A stretch of DNA of 12,026 nucleotides, from contig DASXXM010000276.1 of NCBI GenBank assembly GCA_036503065.1, positions 1-12,026 on the forward strand, written 5' to 3'. Below, one piece after another: positions 6,109-12,026 of the stretch. How positions within the stretch are numbered: position 1 is the first letter of the stretch; the number at the start of each line of letters is the position of its first letter. The stretch comes from DATEPR01 sp036503065. GTDB lineage: Bacteria; Actinomycetota; Actinomycetes; Mycobacteriales; Pseudonocardiaceae. Below the pieces are notes generated by a model that saw only the letters and a list, made by a program, of their open reading frames with translations, was not told the origin of the DNA and made no database searches. Both the position numbers and the translations under genes were made by a program.

Positions 6109-7701
6109 TCAGTGAGCGAAGTGGCGGGTGCCCGTCAGGTACAGCGGTACGCCCGCCGTTTCGGCTGCCGCGATCACCTCGGCGTCGCGGACTGAGCCAC
6201 CGGGCTGGACCACGGCGCGCACCCCGGCCGCCAACAGGACCTCGAGTCCGTCGGAGAACGGGAAGTAGGCGTCCGACGCGGCCACCGCGCCGCCTGCCCG
6301 GTCGCCGGCCCTGGTGACCGCGAGGCGGGCCGCGTCGACCCGGTTGACCTGGCCCATGCCGGCGCCGACGGTGGCGCCGTTGTGCGCGAGCAGGATCGCG
6401 TTGGACTTCACGGCGCGCACGGCACGCCAGACGAAGGCCAGATCGGCCAGCGTGGCCTCGTCGACGGGCTCGCCGCAGGCCAGCTTCCAGTTCGCCGGGT
6501 CGTCGCCGGGGGCGTCGACCGCATCCACCGTCTGCATGAGCAGGCCACCGGACACCGCACGGGTCTCCGCACCGCGCCGGGCCGGCGGCTCGGCCACCAG
6601 GAGGCGCACGTTCTTCCTGCGTACCAACACATCCAGGGCGCCGTCCGCGTAGGACGGGGCGACGACCACCTCGGTGAACACCTCCGCGACCTGCTCGGCC
6701 ATGGCGACGGTGACCTCACGGTTCGCGGCGATCACGCCACCGAACGCGCTGACCGGGTCGCATGCGTGCGCCTTGCGGTGCGCGTCCTCGATCGCCGATG
6801 GCTCGGCCACCGTGGAAATGGCTATGCCGCAAGGGTTCGCGTGCTTGATGATGGCCACGCACGGCTGGTCGTGATCGTGCGCGGCACGCCAGGCCGCGTC
6901 CGCGTCGACGTAGTTGTTGTACGACATCTCCTTGCCGTGCAACTGGCGCGCGGTGGCCAGGCCGGGACGGCCGTGGTCGGCCAGGTAGAGCGCGGCGCTC
7001 TGGTGCGGATTCTCCCCGTAGCGCAGGACATCGCCGCGCTGCCAGCTCGCGCCGACCCAGGCCGGGAAGATCGTGTCCGGCTCGGGCGCGAGCACGCTGC
7101 CCATCCAGGACGCCACCGCGATGTCGTACGTTGCCGTGTGGCGGAAGGCTGCCACGGCAAGGGCACGGCGGTCGGCGACCGTGAAACCGCCCGCCTTGAC
7201 CTGCTCGGCCACCCAGTCGTAGCGGGCCGGGTCGACGACCACCGCCACGTTCGCGTGGTTCTTCGCGGCGGCGCGCACCATGGCCGGGCCACCGATGTCG
7301 ATCTGCTCGACGCAGTCCGTCGGGTCGGCGCCGGAGGCGACGGTGGCGGCGAACGGGTAGAGGTTCACCACCAGCAGGTCGAACGGCTCGATGTCCAGCG
7401 TGCGCAACTGGTCGACGTGCTCGGGATCGTTCAGGTCCGCCAGCAGGCCGGCGTGCACCTTCGGGTGCAGTGTCTTGACGCGGCCGCCGAAGCTCTCCGG
7501 AAAGCCGGTGACCTCCTCGACCGGCGTCACCGGCACGCCGGCATCGGCCAGCGCCCGTGCCGTGTTGCCGGTGGACACGATCCGCACCCCGGCGGCATGC
7601 AGGGCGGTGCCGAGCTCGACCACGCCTGCCTTGTCGGAGACCCCGATCAGGGCTCGGCGGACCGGGCGGCGTCCATCCACTGTGGACTCTGTAGCGGTCA
7701 C
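6109..7701 (-). CDS. purH: Bifunctional AICAR formyltransferase / IMP cyclohydrolase
   Basis: Catalyses the last two steps of de novo IMP synthesis in the cytosol: formylation of AICAR by 10-formyl-THF, then ring closure. It is 530 aa, normal for the family. The N-terminal MGS-like cyclohydrolase domain (about 14-150) has KTLHPKVHAGLL (76-87). The transformylase domain has RYGENPHQ (227-234), GKEMSYNNYVDADAAW (256-271) and IKHANPCG (285-292), which contains the catalytic Lys286-His287 pair. SDGLEVLLAAGV and the terminal GTRHFAH are also present. The start is GTG 7701, overlapping the purN stop as GTGA, so purN and purH are translationally coupled. The downstream end meets the convergent SET gene with one base between stops. 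The assignment is secure. Confidence 0.98.
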   Translation of the reverse strand: MTATESTVDGRRPVRRALIGVSDKAGVVELGTALHAAGVRIVSTGNTARALADAGVPVTPVEEVTGFPESFGGRVKTLHPKVHAGLLADLNDPEHVDQLRTLDIEPFDLLVVNLYPFAATVASGADPTDCVEQIDIGGPAMVRAAAKNHANVAVVVDPARYDWVAEQVKAGGFTVADRRALAVAAFRHTATYDIAVASWMGSVLAPEPDTIFPAWVGASWQRGDVLRYGENPHQSAALYLADHGRPGLATARQLHGKEMSYNNYVDADAAWRAAHDHDQPCVAIIKHANPCGIAISTVAEPSAIEDAHRKAHACDPVSAFGGVIAANREVTVAMAEQVAEVFTEVVVAPSYADGALDVLVRRKNVRLLVAEPPARRGAETRAVSGGLLMQTVDAVDAPGDDPANWKLACGEPVDEATLADLAFVWRAVRAVKSNAILLAHNGATVGAGMGQVNRVDAARLAVTRAGDRAGGAVAASDAYFPFSDGLEVLLAAGVRAVVQPGGSVRDAEVIAAAETAGVPLYLTGTRHFAH

Positions 7702-8348
7702 GGAATGCTCACCTTTCGTCCGTTGCGCGAGTAGCCGTCCCTGGCCAGCCTGCCGACCACGTCCACCACCAGCCCGCGCTCTGCCACCTTGATCCGTTCG
7801 TGCAGCGTGGCCTCGTCATCGCCGGGCTCGACCGGTACGGCCCGCTGGGCCAGAATCGGTCCGCTGTCCACTCCGCTGTCGACCAGGAACACCGTGCAGC
7901 CGGTGACGTGGACGCCGTGGGCGAGCGCGTCCGCCGCCGCGTGGATGCCCGGGAAGGACGGCAGCAGGGCCGGGTGGCTGTTCAGCGTGCGGCCGCCGAA
8001 GGAGTTCAGGAACGTCGGGCCGACGAGTTTCATGAAGCCGGCCGAGACGACCAGATCGGGGCGGTAGGCGGTGACCGCGCTGGTCAGCGCGGTGTCCCAG
8101 GCGGCCCGGTCGGGGTGGTCGCGCAGCCGGACCACGAAGTTCGGGATGTAGGCGCGTTCCGCCCGCGTCAAGCCTTCGATGCCCGTGCGGTCCGCGCCGA
8201 CGGCGACCAGCCGGACCGGGTAGTGGGCGTCCTCGGTCGCGTCGATCAGGGCCTGCAACAGCGTTCCCGCCCCGGACACGAGCACGACGACCCGGACCGG
8301 AGGGGTCAACCGCAGCCGATGGACCTCGGTGGTGTCGGACGGGCTCAG
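7698..8348 (-). CDS. purN: Phosphoribosylglycinamide formyltransferase
   Basis: Transfers the formyl group of 10-formyl-THF to GAR in de novo purine synthesis (cytosolic). Seen are VVLVSGAGTLLQALID (phosphate-binding loop, about 21-36), then LNSHPALLPSFPG with the catalytic Asn123 and His125, and VTGCTVFLVDSGVDSGPI with the catalytic Asp161. It is 216 aa from this start, the usual size. The start is uncertain. I chose CTG 8348 because AGGAG lies 6 nt upstream. TTG 8309 would give 203 aa beginning just before the conserved strand but has a poor ribosome binding site. The in-frame ATG at 8540 would add a Lys/Ser/Arg-rich segment overlapping perM and is unlikely. The stop overlaps the purH start by 4 nt. 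The function is secure; the first codon is not. Confidence 0.95.
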   Translation of the reverse strand: MSPSDTTEVHRLRLTPPVRVVVLVSGAGTLLQALIDATEDAHYPVRLVAVGADRTGIEGLTRAERAYIPNFVVRLRDHPDRAAWDTALTSAVTAYRPDLVVSAGFMKLVGPTFLNSFGGRTLNSHPALLPSFPGIHAAADALAHGVHVTGCTVFLVDSGVDSGPILAQRAVPVEPGDDEATLHERIKVAERGLVVDVVGRLARDGYSRNGRKVSIP

Positions 8349-8405
8349 CGTGGTCTCCTGACAGCCGGTACGCGTGCCGGACCAGCGTAGGCGGTGCCGC
8401 GCGCA

Positions 8406-8434
8406 GGCCGGTGACCGGCCCGAACCGTGTTCGG
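8406..8434 (-). terminator. Two tandem short hairpins after perM (possible weak terminator or attenuator)
   Basis: Two 6-bp perfect stems with 3-nt loops sit 2 nt downstream of the perM stop on the minus strand: CCGAAC/GTTCGG (8420-8434) and GGCCGG/CCGGCC (8406-8420), sharing base 8420. There is no U-tract, so this would be an actinobacterial I-shaped terminator at best. It may partly insulate perM from purN-purH, or be incidental in GC-rich DNA. Confidence 0.35.
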
Positions 8435-8436
8435 CG

Positions 8437-9702
8437 TCACTCCTCGTCGACCGGCTCGATTTCCGTTGTGTCGTCCTCTTCTTCTTCGAAATCCCCTTCT
8501 TCTTCGAAGACCTCGGCCTCGTCGAGGTACTCGTCGTCAAGGCCCAACAGGGTTGGGGTGCGGCCGGCCAGCAGGACCGTCAGGGTGCCCGGGATCGCGA
8601 TGGCCAGGAATGCCGACACGGCAAGCGATCCGGCCGGCACGATCACCGGGTCGAACGGGCCGCCGGCCAGTGGGCCACCGGCCATGGCCGCCAGGATCAG
8701 CCAACCGACGCCGGTGACCAGGGCGGCCACCAGGACCGCGCGGCACCGGCCGGCCAGGTCGGGGAGGTTTCGACAGGCCAGGCCGGTCAGCACGCCGACG
8801 GCGGCCGGTAGCAGCATCAGGAACACCCACCAGTGGCCCTCGACGGCCGGCAGCGGGGCGAGCAGTGGCACGGCGGGCAGCGGACCGGCGTGAAAATGCC
8901 ACTGCGCCACGGACACCGCGCCGATGCCGAAACCGGGACCCGCGGCAAAGGACAGCGTGGCGATCAGCGCGTTGGGCAGGTACGCCACGGACAGCAGGAG
9001 GATGCCGAGGCCGCTGCCGAAACCGGGCGCCGCGACGCGAAAGAGCTGCGCGGACGTCGACCACGACGCGATCAGGCCGACCGCGAACACGACCGCACCG
9101 ACGGCGGCCAGACCCAGCACGGCAAGGACCCCGGCGCGCAGCCCCGTCTCGGTGGCGTGGTCGGCGCGGCGCAGCGCGGCCGGCAACAGCGCGCACGGGC
9201 CTGCCACGCCGAGGGTCGCGGCCGCACCGGCCAGCGCACCGGTGATGCAGAAGGCCAGTACCGGGGACGCCGTTCCGTTGGACAGGAACGCGAGCGCCAT
9301 GGCGAAGATCGCGTGCGCCGCGGCGATCGAGCCGATCACCGGGCCTGCGGAGCGCGGCTCGGTCAGGTCCAGCCGTCGTGCCGCGTTGCCGGCCACCCGG
9401 GCCACCAGCAGCAGGAGCACCACCGTGGGCAGCAGCGGCAGGACGCCGAGCTCGTGGCCTGCGATGTCCACGGGCACGTGGTAGGCGGCCAGCCAGGCCG
9501 GCACGGCCGCGGTGAGCACGCCGGGCAGGGACATCGCCGCGCCCGGTGCGGTCACCGTGATCAACCCGAGCAGCGCGGCGATCCCGACGTAGCCGGCGAC
9601 GAGGGGACCGATCGCGGCCGGCAAGAGCACCCGCCGTGAGTCGTCCGGGCCGGGTCGTACCTGGTCAGCGACACCGTCCGCAACGGACTGTGGGGTGGGC
9701 AT
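8437..9702 (-). CDS. perM: PerM-like polytopic membrane protein (DUF6350), cell-division associated
   Basis: An integral membrane protein of 421 aa with about nine or ten predicted hydrophobic helices from roughly residue 25 to 385. It ends in a striking cytosol-type acidic tail: about 33 residues rich in Asp/Glu, including FEEEGDFEEEEDD. I assign it to DUF6350/PerM from its topology, actinobacterial character and exact synteny. In M. tuberculosis perM (Rv0955) sits directly before purN and purH and after a DUF5336 gene, as here. Mycobacterial PerM supports division and persistence and interacts with the divisome protein FtsB. Whether this homologue does so is inference. I chose ATG 9702 (MPTPQSVADG); an in-frame ATG at 9732 adds ten residues, and neither has a strong ribosome binding site. 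A short gap separates it from the DUF5336 gene upstream. Confidence 0.85.
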   Translation of the reverse strand: MPTPQSVADGVADQVRPGPDDSRRVLLPAAIGPLVAGYVGIAALLGLITVTAPGAAMSLPGVLTAAVPAWLAAYHVPVDIAGHELGVLPLLPTVVLLLLVARVAGNAARRLDLTEPRSAGPVIGSIAAAHAIFAMALAFLSNGTASPVLAFCITGALAGAAATLGVAGPCALLPAALRRADHATETGLRAGVLAVLGLAAVGAVVFAVGLIASWSTSAQLFRVAAPGFGSGLGILLLSVAYLPNALIATLSFAAGPGFGIGAVSVAQWHFHAGPLPAVPLLAPLPAVEGHWWVFLMLLPAAVGVLTGLACRNLPDLAGRCRAVLVAALVTGVGWLILAAMAGGPLAGGPFDPVIVPAGSLAVSAFLAIAIPGTLTVLLAGRTPTLLGLDDEYLDEAEVFEEEGDFEEEEDDTTEIEPVDEE

Positions 9703-9779
9703 CCACCCACTCTGACAAAGGCGTTGGGCCATTCGGGTGAGCCACGCCGTGCCTCGCCCAGTTGATCAACCGGTTCGGG

Positions 9780-10427
9780 TTACTCGCTGCCGGGACCGCC
9801 GGGCGGATTGGCCGGGTGGTTGAGCTGGCCGGGGTGCTGCAGGAACTGGGTGGACTGCGGCGGCGGTGGCTGCATGTAGGTGGTCGCCTGGGCCGGCGGC
9901 TGCTGCTGGCGCGGCGGCTGCTGTTGTTGCTGCTGGCCGGGAAAGCCGCCGGTCGGCGGGTAGTTGGCGGCGTGCGGCACGGCGGGGCGCGGGGCCAGCT
10001 TGATCAGGCCGTGCGCCAACAACAGGGCCACCGCGGCCGCGAGCGCCTGAAGCAGGCCGAACACCAGGATGAGGATCATCGACGTGGACCGGCCGCCGGA
10101 GGAGTTGATCACCGCGTCGAGTTCGGCCAGGCCGCCGACCACGCTGAGCACGGCCGCGAACGGCAGCGTCGACGGGCCACCCGGCAACAGGCTCAGGCCG
10201 GCGAGCAGGCCACCGGCGAGCAGGATCAGGACCTCGACGCCGTAGCCGCCGCCGTAGCTGACGAAGTAGGTCACCAGGGCGAGCACGAACGTGCCGAGCA
10301 CCAGCAGGCCGGGGATGCCAAGGCGGCCAAGGGGGTTCGGCGCGGCCGGCGGCTGGCCGAACACCGGGCCGCCCTGCTGCTGGGGCTGGCCGGGGTAACC
10401 ACCGGGGGGACCGCTGGGATACGACAT
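9780..10427 (-). CDS. DUF5336 family four-helix membrane protein (Rv0954-like)
   Basis: The protein has 215 aa. It has a Gly/Pro/Gln-rich N-terminal segment (1-35), then four hydrophobic helices at about 38-57, 63-82, 88-106 and 116-139. A disordered Gln/Pro-rich tail of about 65 residues follows, including runs of six Gln and of four Pro. This architecture and the position before perM-purN-purH match DUF5336 proteins such as M. tuberculosis Rv0954, a membrane antigen homologue reported in the mycobacterial divisome. ATG 10427 (MSYPSGPPGG) was chosen because GAGGAG lies 10 nt upstream and the family motif starts there. The frame stays open upstream to 10634, but that extension lacks family character. 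A candidate ECF promoter lies about 95 nt upstream. A function in envelope or division is inference. Confidence 0.88.
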   Translation of the reverse strand: MSYPSGPPGGYPGQPQQQGGPVFGQPPAAPNPLGRLGIPGLLVLGTFVLALVTYFVSYGGGYGVEVLILLAGGLLAGLSLLPGGPSTLPFAAVLSVVGGLAELDAVINSSGGRSTSMILILVFGLLQALAAAVALLLAHGLIKLAPRPAVPHAANYPPTGGFPGQQQQQQPPRQQQPPAQATTYMQPPPPQSTQFLQHPGQLNHPANPPGGPGSE

Positions 10428-10519
10428 CTCGAACTCTCTCCTCGACTGGGCGACGGGACTGCGGACCAAGCACAGCACGACTGCGCAGGCAGCGGAACAG
10501 TAGCGACTTGTCGATGAGA

Positions 10520-10545
10520 GACGTATGGGGGTGACGAACTGTTCC
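10520..10545 (-). promoter_or_regulatory. Candidate ECF-sigma promoter upstream of the DUF5336 gene
   Basis: On the minus strand GGAAC (10545-10541) is followed after 17 nt by CGTC (10523-10520). This fits the GGAAC-N16-18-CGT(C/T) type used by SigE-like extracytoplasmic-function sigma factors in actinobacteria. Transcription would start about 80-90 nt before the ATG at 10427. No good housekeeping promoter was seen in the same stretch. The match is short, so it remains a candidate. Confidence 0.4.
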
Positions 10546-10565
10546 ACGAACGGGTGTAAGCACGC

Positions 10566-10599
10566 ATGGAGCCGGACGCTGCGTAGCGTCCGGCTCCAT
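10566..10599 (-). terminator. Perfect 15-bp-stem hairpin, probable sucCD terminator
   Basis: ATGGAGCCGGACGCT and its exact reverse complement flank a 4-nt loop (GCGT). It lies about 170 nt downstream of the sucD stop and just upstream of the candidate DUF5336 promoter, where a terminator for sucCD would be expected. There is no clear U-tract on the minus strand, so it would be of the strong-stem, actinobacterial type. It is symmetric and could act on either strand. Confidence 0.7.
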
Positions 10600-10637
10600 T
10601 TCGCCACAAGGAGGGCATACCCCCGCCCAACCACCGG

Positions 10638-10653
10638 GGGCTTCGGCCCTTTT
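10638..10653 (+). terminator. Small TTCG-loop hairpin with T-tract
   Basis: GGGC-TTCG-GCCC followed by TTTT has the form of a short intrinsic terminator reading on the plus strand. No plus-strand gene lies before it, and the stem is only 4 bp. On the minus strand it sits in the sucD 3' region without a following U-tract. Its role is uncertain. Confidence 0.3.
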
Positions 10654-10770
10654 CAACCCTATGCCTGTCAAGCCCTGAATGGGTGGCTTGCCGGCAATCT
10701 GTGGACAACTCGCGGAGGTTGTACCCGGATGGGTTCTGCGGCCTGACAAGCCAACGTTGTGCTGTTCGAG

Positions 10771-11661
10771 TCAGCCCAGGGCGCGTACGACCTCGCGGGC
10801 CAGCGCCGCCGTCTCGCTCGGCGTCTTGCCGACACGCACGCCCGCCGCTTCCAGGGCCACCTTCTTGGCGGCCGCGGTACCCGACGAACCGGACACGATC
10901 GCGCCGGCATGGCCCATCGTCTTGCCTTCCGGCGCGGTGAAGCCGGCCACGTAGCCGATCACCGGCTTGGTGATGTTGGCCTTGATGTAGTCGGCGGCAC
11001 GCTCCTCGGCGTCGCCGCCGATCTCGCCGATCATCACGATCGCGGCGGTGTCCGGGTCGTCCTGGAACGCCTGGAGCGCGTCGATGTGCGTGGTGCCCAC
11101 GATCGGGTCACCGCCGATGCCGACGGCGCTGGAGAAGCCGACATCGCGCAGTTCGTACATCATCTGGTAGGTCAGGGTGCCGGACTTGGACACCAGGCCG
11201 ATGTGCCCCGGGCCGGTGATGTCGGCGGGGATGATGCCGGCGTTGGACTTGCCGGGGCTGATCAGGCCGGGGCAGTTCGGGCCGATGATCCGCGTCCGGT
11301 TGCCCGTGGCGACGGCGTGCGCCCAGAAGTAGGCGGTGTCGTGCACCGGAATGCCCTCGGTGATCACCACACAGAGCCCGATCCCGGCGTCGATCGCCTC
11401 CAGCACCGCGCCCCTGGCGAACGCGGGCGGCACGAACACCACGGTCACGTCGGCGCCGGTCGTCGCCATCGCCTCCGCGACGGTCGCGAAGACCGGCAGC
11501 AGCGTGCCGTCGAAGTCGACGTCCTGGCCCGCCTTGCGCGGGTTCACGCCGCCGACGACGCTGGTGCCGGCCTTGAGCATCCGCTTGGTGTGCTTGGTGC
11601 CCTCCGAGCCGGTGATGCCCTGGACGATGACCTTGCTGTGCTCGTTCAAGAAGATAGCCAT
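10771..11661 (-). CDS. sucD: Succinyl-CoA synthetase (ligase, ADP/GDP-forming) alpha subunit
   Basis: Alpha subunit of the TCA-cycle enzyme that interconverts succinyl-CoA and succinate with substrate-level NTP formation. It works as a complex with SucC. It is 296 aa, normal length. The CoA-binding Rossmann segment GITGSEGTKHTKRML (15-29) is intact. IGPNCPG (126-132) and SKSGTLTYQ (158-166) are family motifs. The phosphorylated active-site His251 lies in GKTMGHAGAIVSG (246-258). The ATG at 11661 is 7 nt after the sucC stop, and the GAGG spanning that stop serves as ribosome binding site, indicating co-translation. The transcript probably ends at the hairpin at 10566-10599. Confidence 0.98.
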   Translation of the reverse strand: MAIFLNEHSKVIVQGITGSEGTKHTKRMLKAGTSVVGGVNPRKAGQDVDFDGTLLPVFATVAEAMATTGADVTVVFVPPAFARGAVLEAIDAGIGLCVVITEGIPVHDTAYFWAHAVATGNRTRIIGPNCPGLISPGKSNAGIIPADITGPGHIGLVSKSGTLTYQMMYELRDVGFSSAVGIGGDPIVGTTHIDALQAFQDDPDTAAIVMIGEIGGDAEERAADYIKANITKPVIGYVAGFTAPEGKTMGHAGAIVSGSSGTAAAKKVALEAAGVRVGKTPSETAALAREVVRALG

Positions 11662-11668
11662 CTGTCCC

Positions 11669-12026
11669 TCACGCCCCTACGGCGGCGAGTTCGGCGGCCC
11701 GTTCGGCCGCGGAGTCCATGGTGTCGACCAACTGCACGCCCGGCAGGGCGGCGTCGACGAGAATGCGGCGGCCCGCTTCGGCGTTGTTGCCGTCAAGGCG
11801 CACCACGATCGGCTTGTCCACCGGTTCACCGCCGTCGCGCAGCAGGTCGAATGCCTGCACGATGCCGTTGGCGACCGCGTCGCACGCGGTGATGCCGCCG
11901 AAGACGTTGACGAACACGCTGCGCACGGCCGGGTCGGACAGGATGATCTCCAGGCCGTTGGCCATCACCTCGGCCGACGCGCCGCCGCCGATGTCCAGGA
12001 AGTTCGCCGGCTTCACCCCGGCGTGC
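11669..12026 (-). CDS. sucC: Succinyl-CoA synthetase beta subunit (partial, N-terminus beyond right edge)
   Basis: Only the last 118 residues of a protein of about 390 aa are in the window. They contain KPANFLDIGGGA, NVFGGITACDAVANGI and VVRLDGNNAEAGRRIL, characteristic of the C-terminal CoA-ligase domain of SucC, which binds the alpha subunit. The N-terminal ATP-grasp domain lies outside. An apparent GTG at 12016 is internal, as the family sequence continues upstream of it to the edge. The gene is followed after 7 nt by sucD. Confidence 0.96.
   Translation of the reverse strand, partial: HAGVKPANFLDIGGGASAEVMANGLEIILSDPAVRSVFVNVFGGITACDAVANGIVQAFDLLRDGGEPVDKPIVVRLDGNNAEAGRRILVDAALPGVQLVDTMDSAAERAAELAAVGA

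Larger units (their letters stand above)
10428..10770. other. Non-coding spacer between sucD and the DUF5336 gene
   Basis: These 343 nt hold the 15-bp hairpin, the small TTCG hairpin, the candidate ECF promoter and the DUF5336 ribosome binding site. A CAAGCC/GGCTTG inverted pair (10669-10690) and one DnaA-box-like TTGTCCACA (minus strand, 10700-10708) also occur. I see no convincing gene or structured RNA family here. Confidence 0.7.

Noticed and set aside
8349..8540. N-terminal extension of PurN to an ATG at 8540, rich in Lys/Ser/Arg
   Set aside because: It would overlap the perM 3' end by about 100 nt, where it merely reads the acidic-tail codons in another frame, and it has no counterpart in PurN proteins.
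6382..9639. Long plus-strand open frames antisense to purH, purN and perM
   Set aside because: Same reason: the opposite strand encodes clear enzymes or membrane proteins, and these have neither motif nor ribosome binding site.
9761..9770. Perfect 10-bp palindrome GTTGATCAAC between the DUF5336 gene and perM
   Set aside because: Short and single; could be an operator half-site pair but chance occurrence is likely and no regulator is suggested.
10494..10545. GGAACAG and CTGTTCC inverted arms 38 nt apart
   Set aside because: Arms are only 7 bp and widely spaced; the right arm is better explained as part of the ECF -35 element.
10428..10634. Upstream extension of the DUF5336 frame to 10634
   Set aside because: It crosses the perfect hairpin and candidate promoter; the ATG at 10427 has a ribosome binding site and the family-typical start.
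10700..10708. DnaA-box-like TTGTCCACA (minus strand), hint of a replication origin
   Set aside because: Single copy, with no cluster, AT-rich element or dnaA/dnaN neighbours.

Overview
The window is very GC-rich, has G/C-ended codons, GTG/TTG-type starts and tight co-directional gene packing, and reads as chromosomal DNA of an actinobacterium. Gene content and order (sucC-sucD, a DUF5336 protein, perM, purN, purH) match the Rv0951-Rv0957 neighbourhood of Mycobacterium tuberculosis. The mutasome genes, however, form one cassette, so I favour a Pseudonocardiales-type organism over a mycobacterium. That assignment is inference. Nine of the ten protein genes lie on the minus strand.

Right side (12026 down to about 10430): the 3' end of sucC and complete sucD (succinyl-CoA synthetase, TCA cycle), 7 nt apart. 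A 343-nt gap follows, with a perfect 15-bp-stem hairpin (probable sucCD terminator) and a candidate ECF-sigma promoter for the next gene. Middle (10427-6109): a DUF5336 four-helix membrane protein with a Gln/Pro-rich tail, a PerM-like (DUF6350) polytopic membrane protein with a very acidic tail, then purN and purH overlapping by 4 nt (purine biosynthesis). In mycobacteria both membrane proteins are linked to the divisome.

Centre (5616-6107): a 163-aa SET-domain protein is the only plus-strand gene. Its stop codon is separated from the purH stop by a single base, and it diverges from the mutasome cassette.

Left side (5383 down to 1): imuA', imuB, an unrecognised 55-codon gene, and dnaE2 (running off the left edge) form a compact operon. 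This is the actinobacterial SOS mutasome, which performs error-prone translesion synthesis. A perfect LexA/SOS box lies about 100 nt upstream of imuA', in the region shared with the divergent SET gene.

Most interesting points: the small gene coupled at both ends between imuB and dnaE2 (4-nt ATGA overlap on one side, 1-nt gap on the other), a candidate unstudied mutasome component; a perfect ten-copy hexanucleotide repeat encoding (Ala-Asn)10 inside imuA', beside a second in-frame duplication; and a SET-domain gene that may share the SOS control region. I saw no rRNA, tRNA, CRISPR array, insertion sequence or prophage gene.
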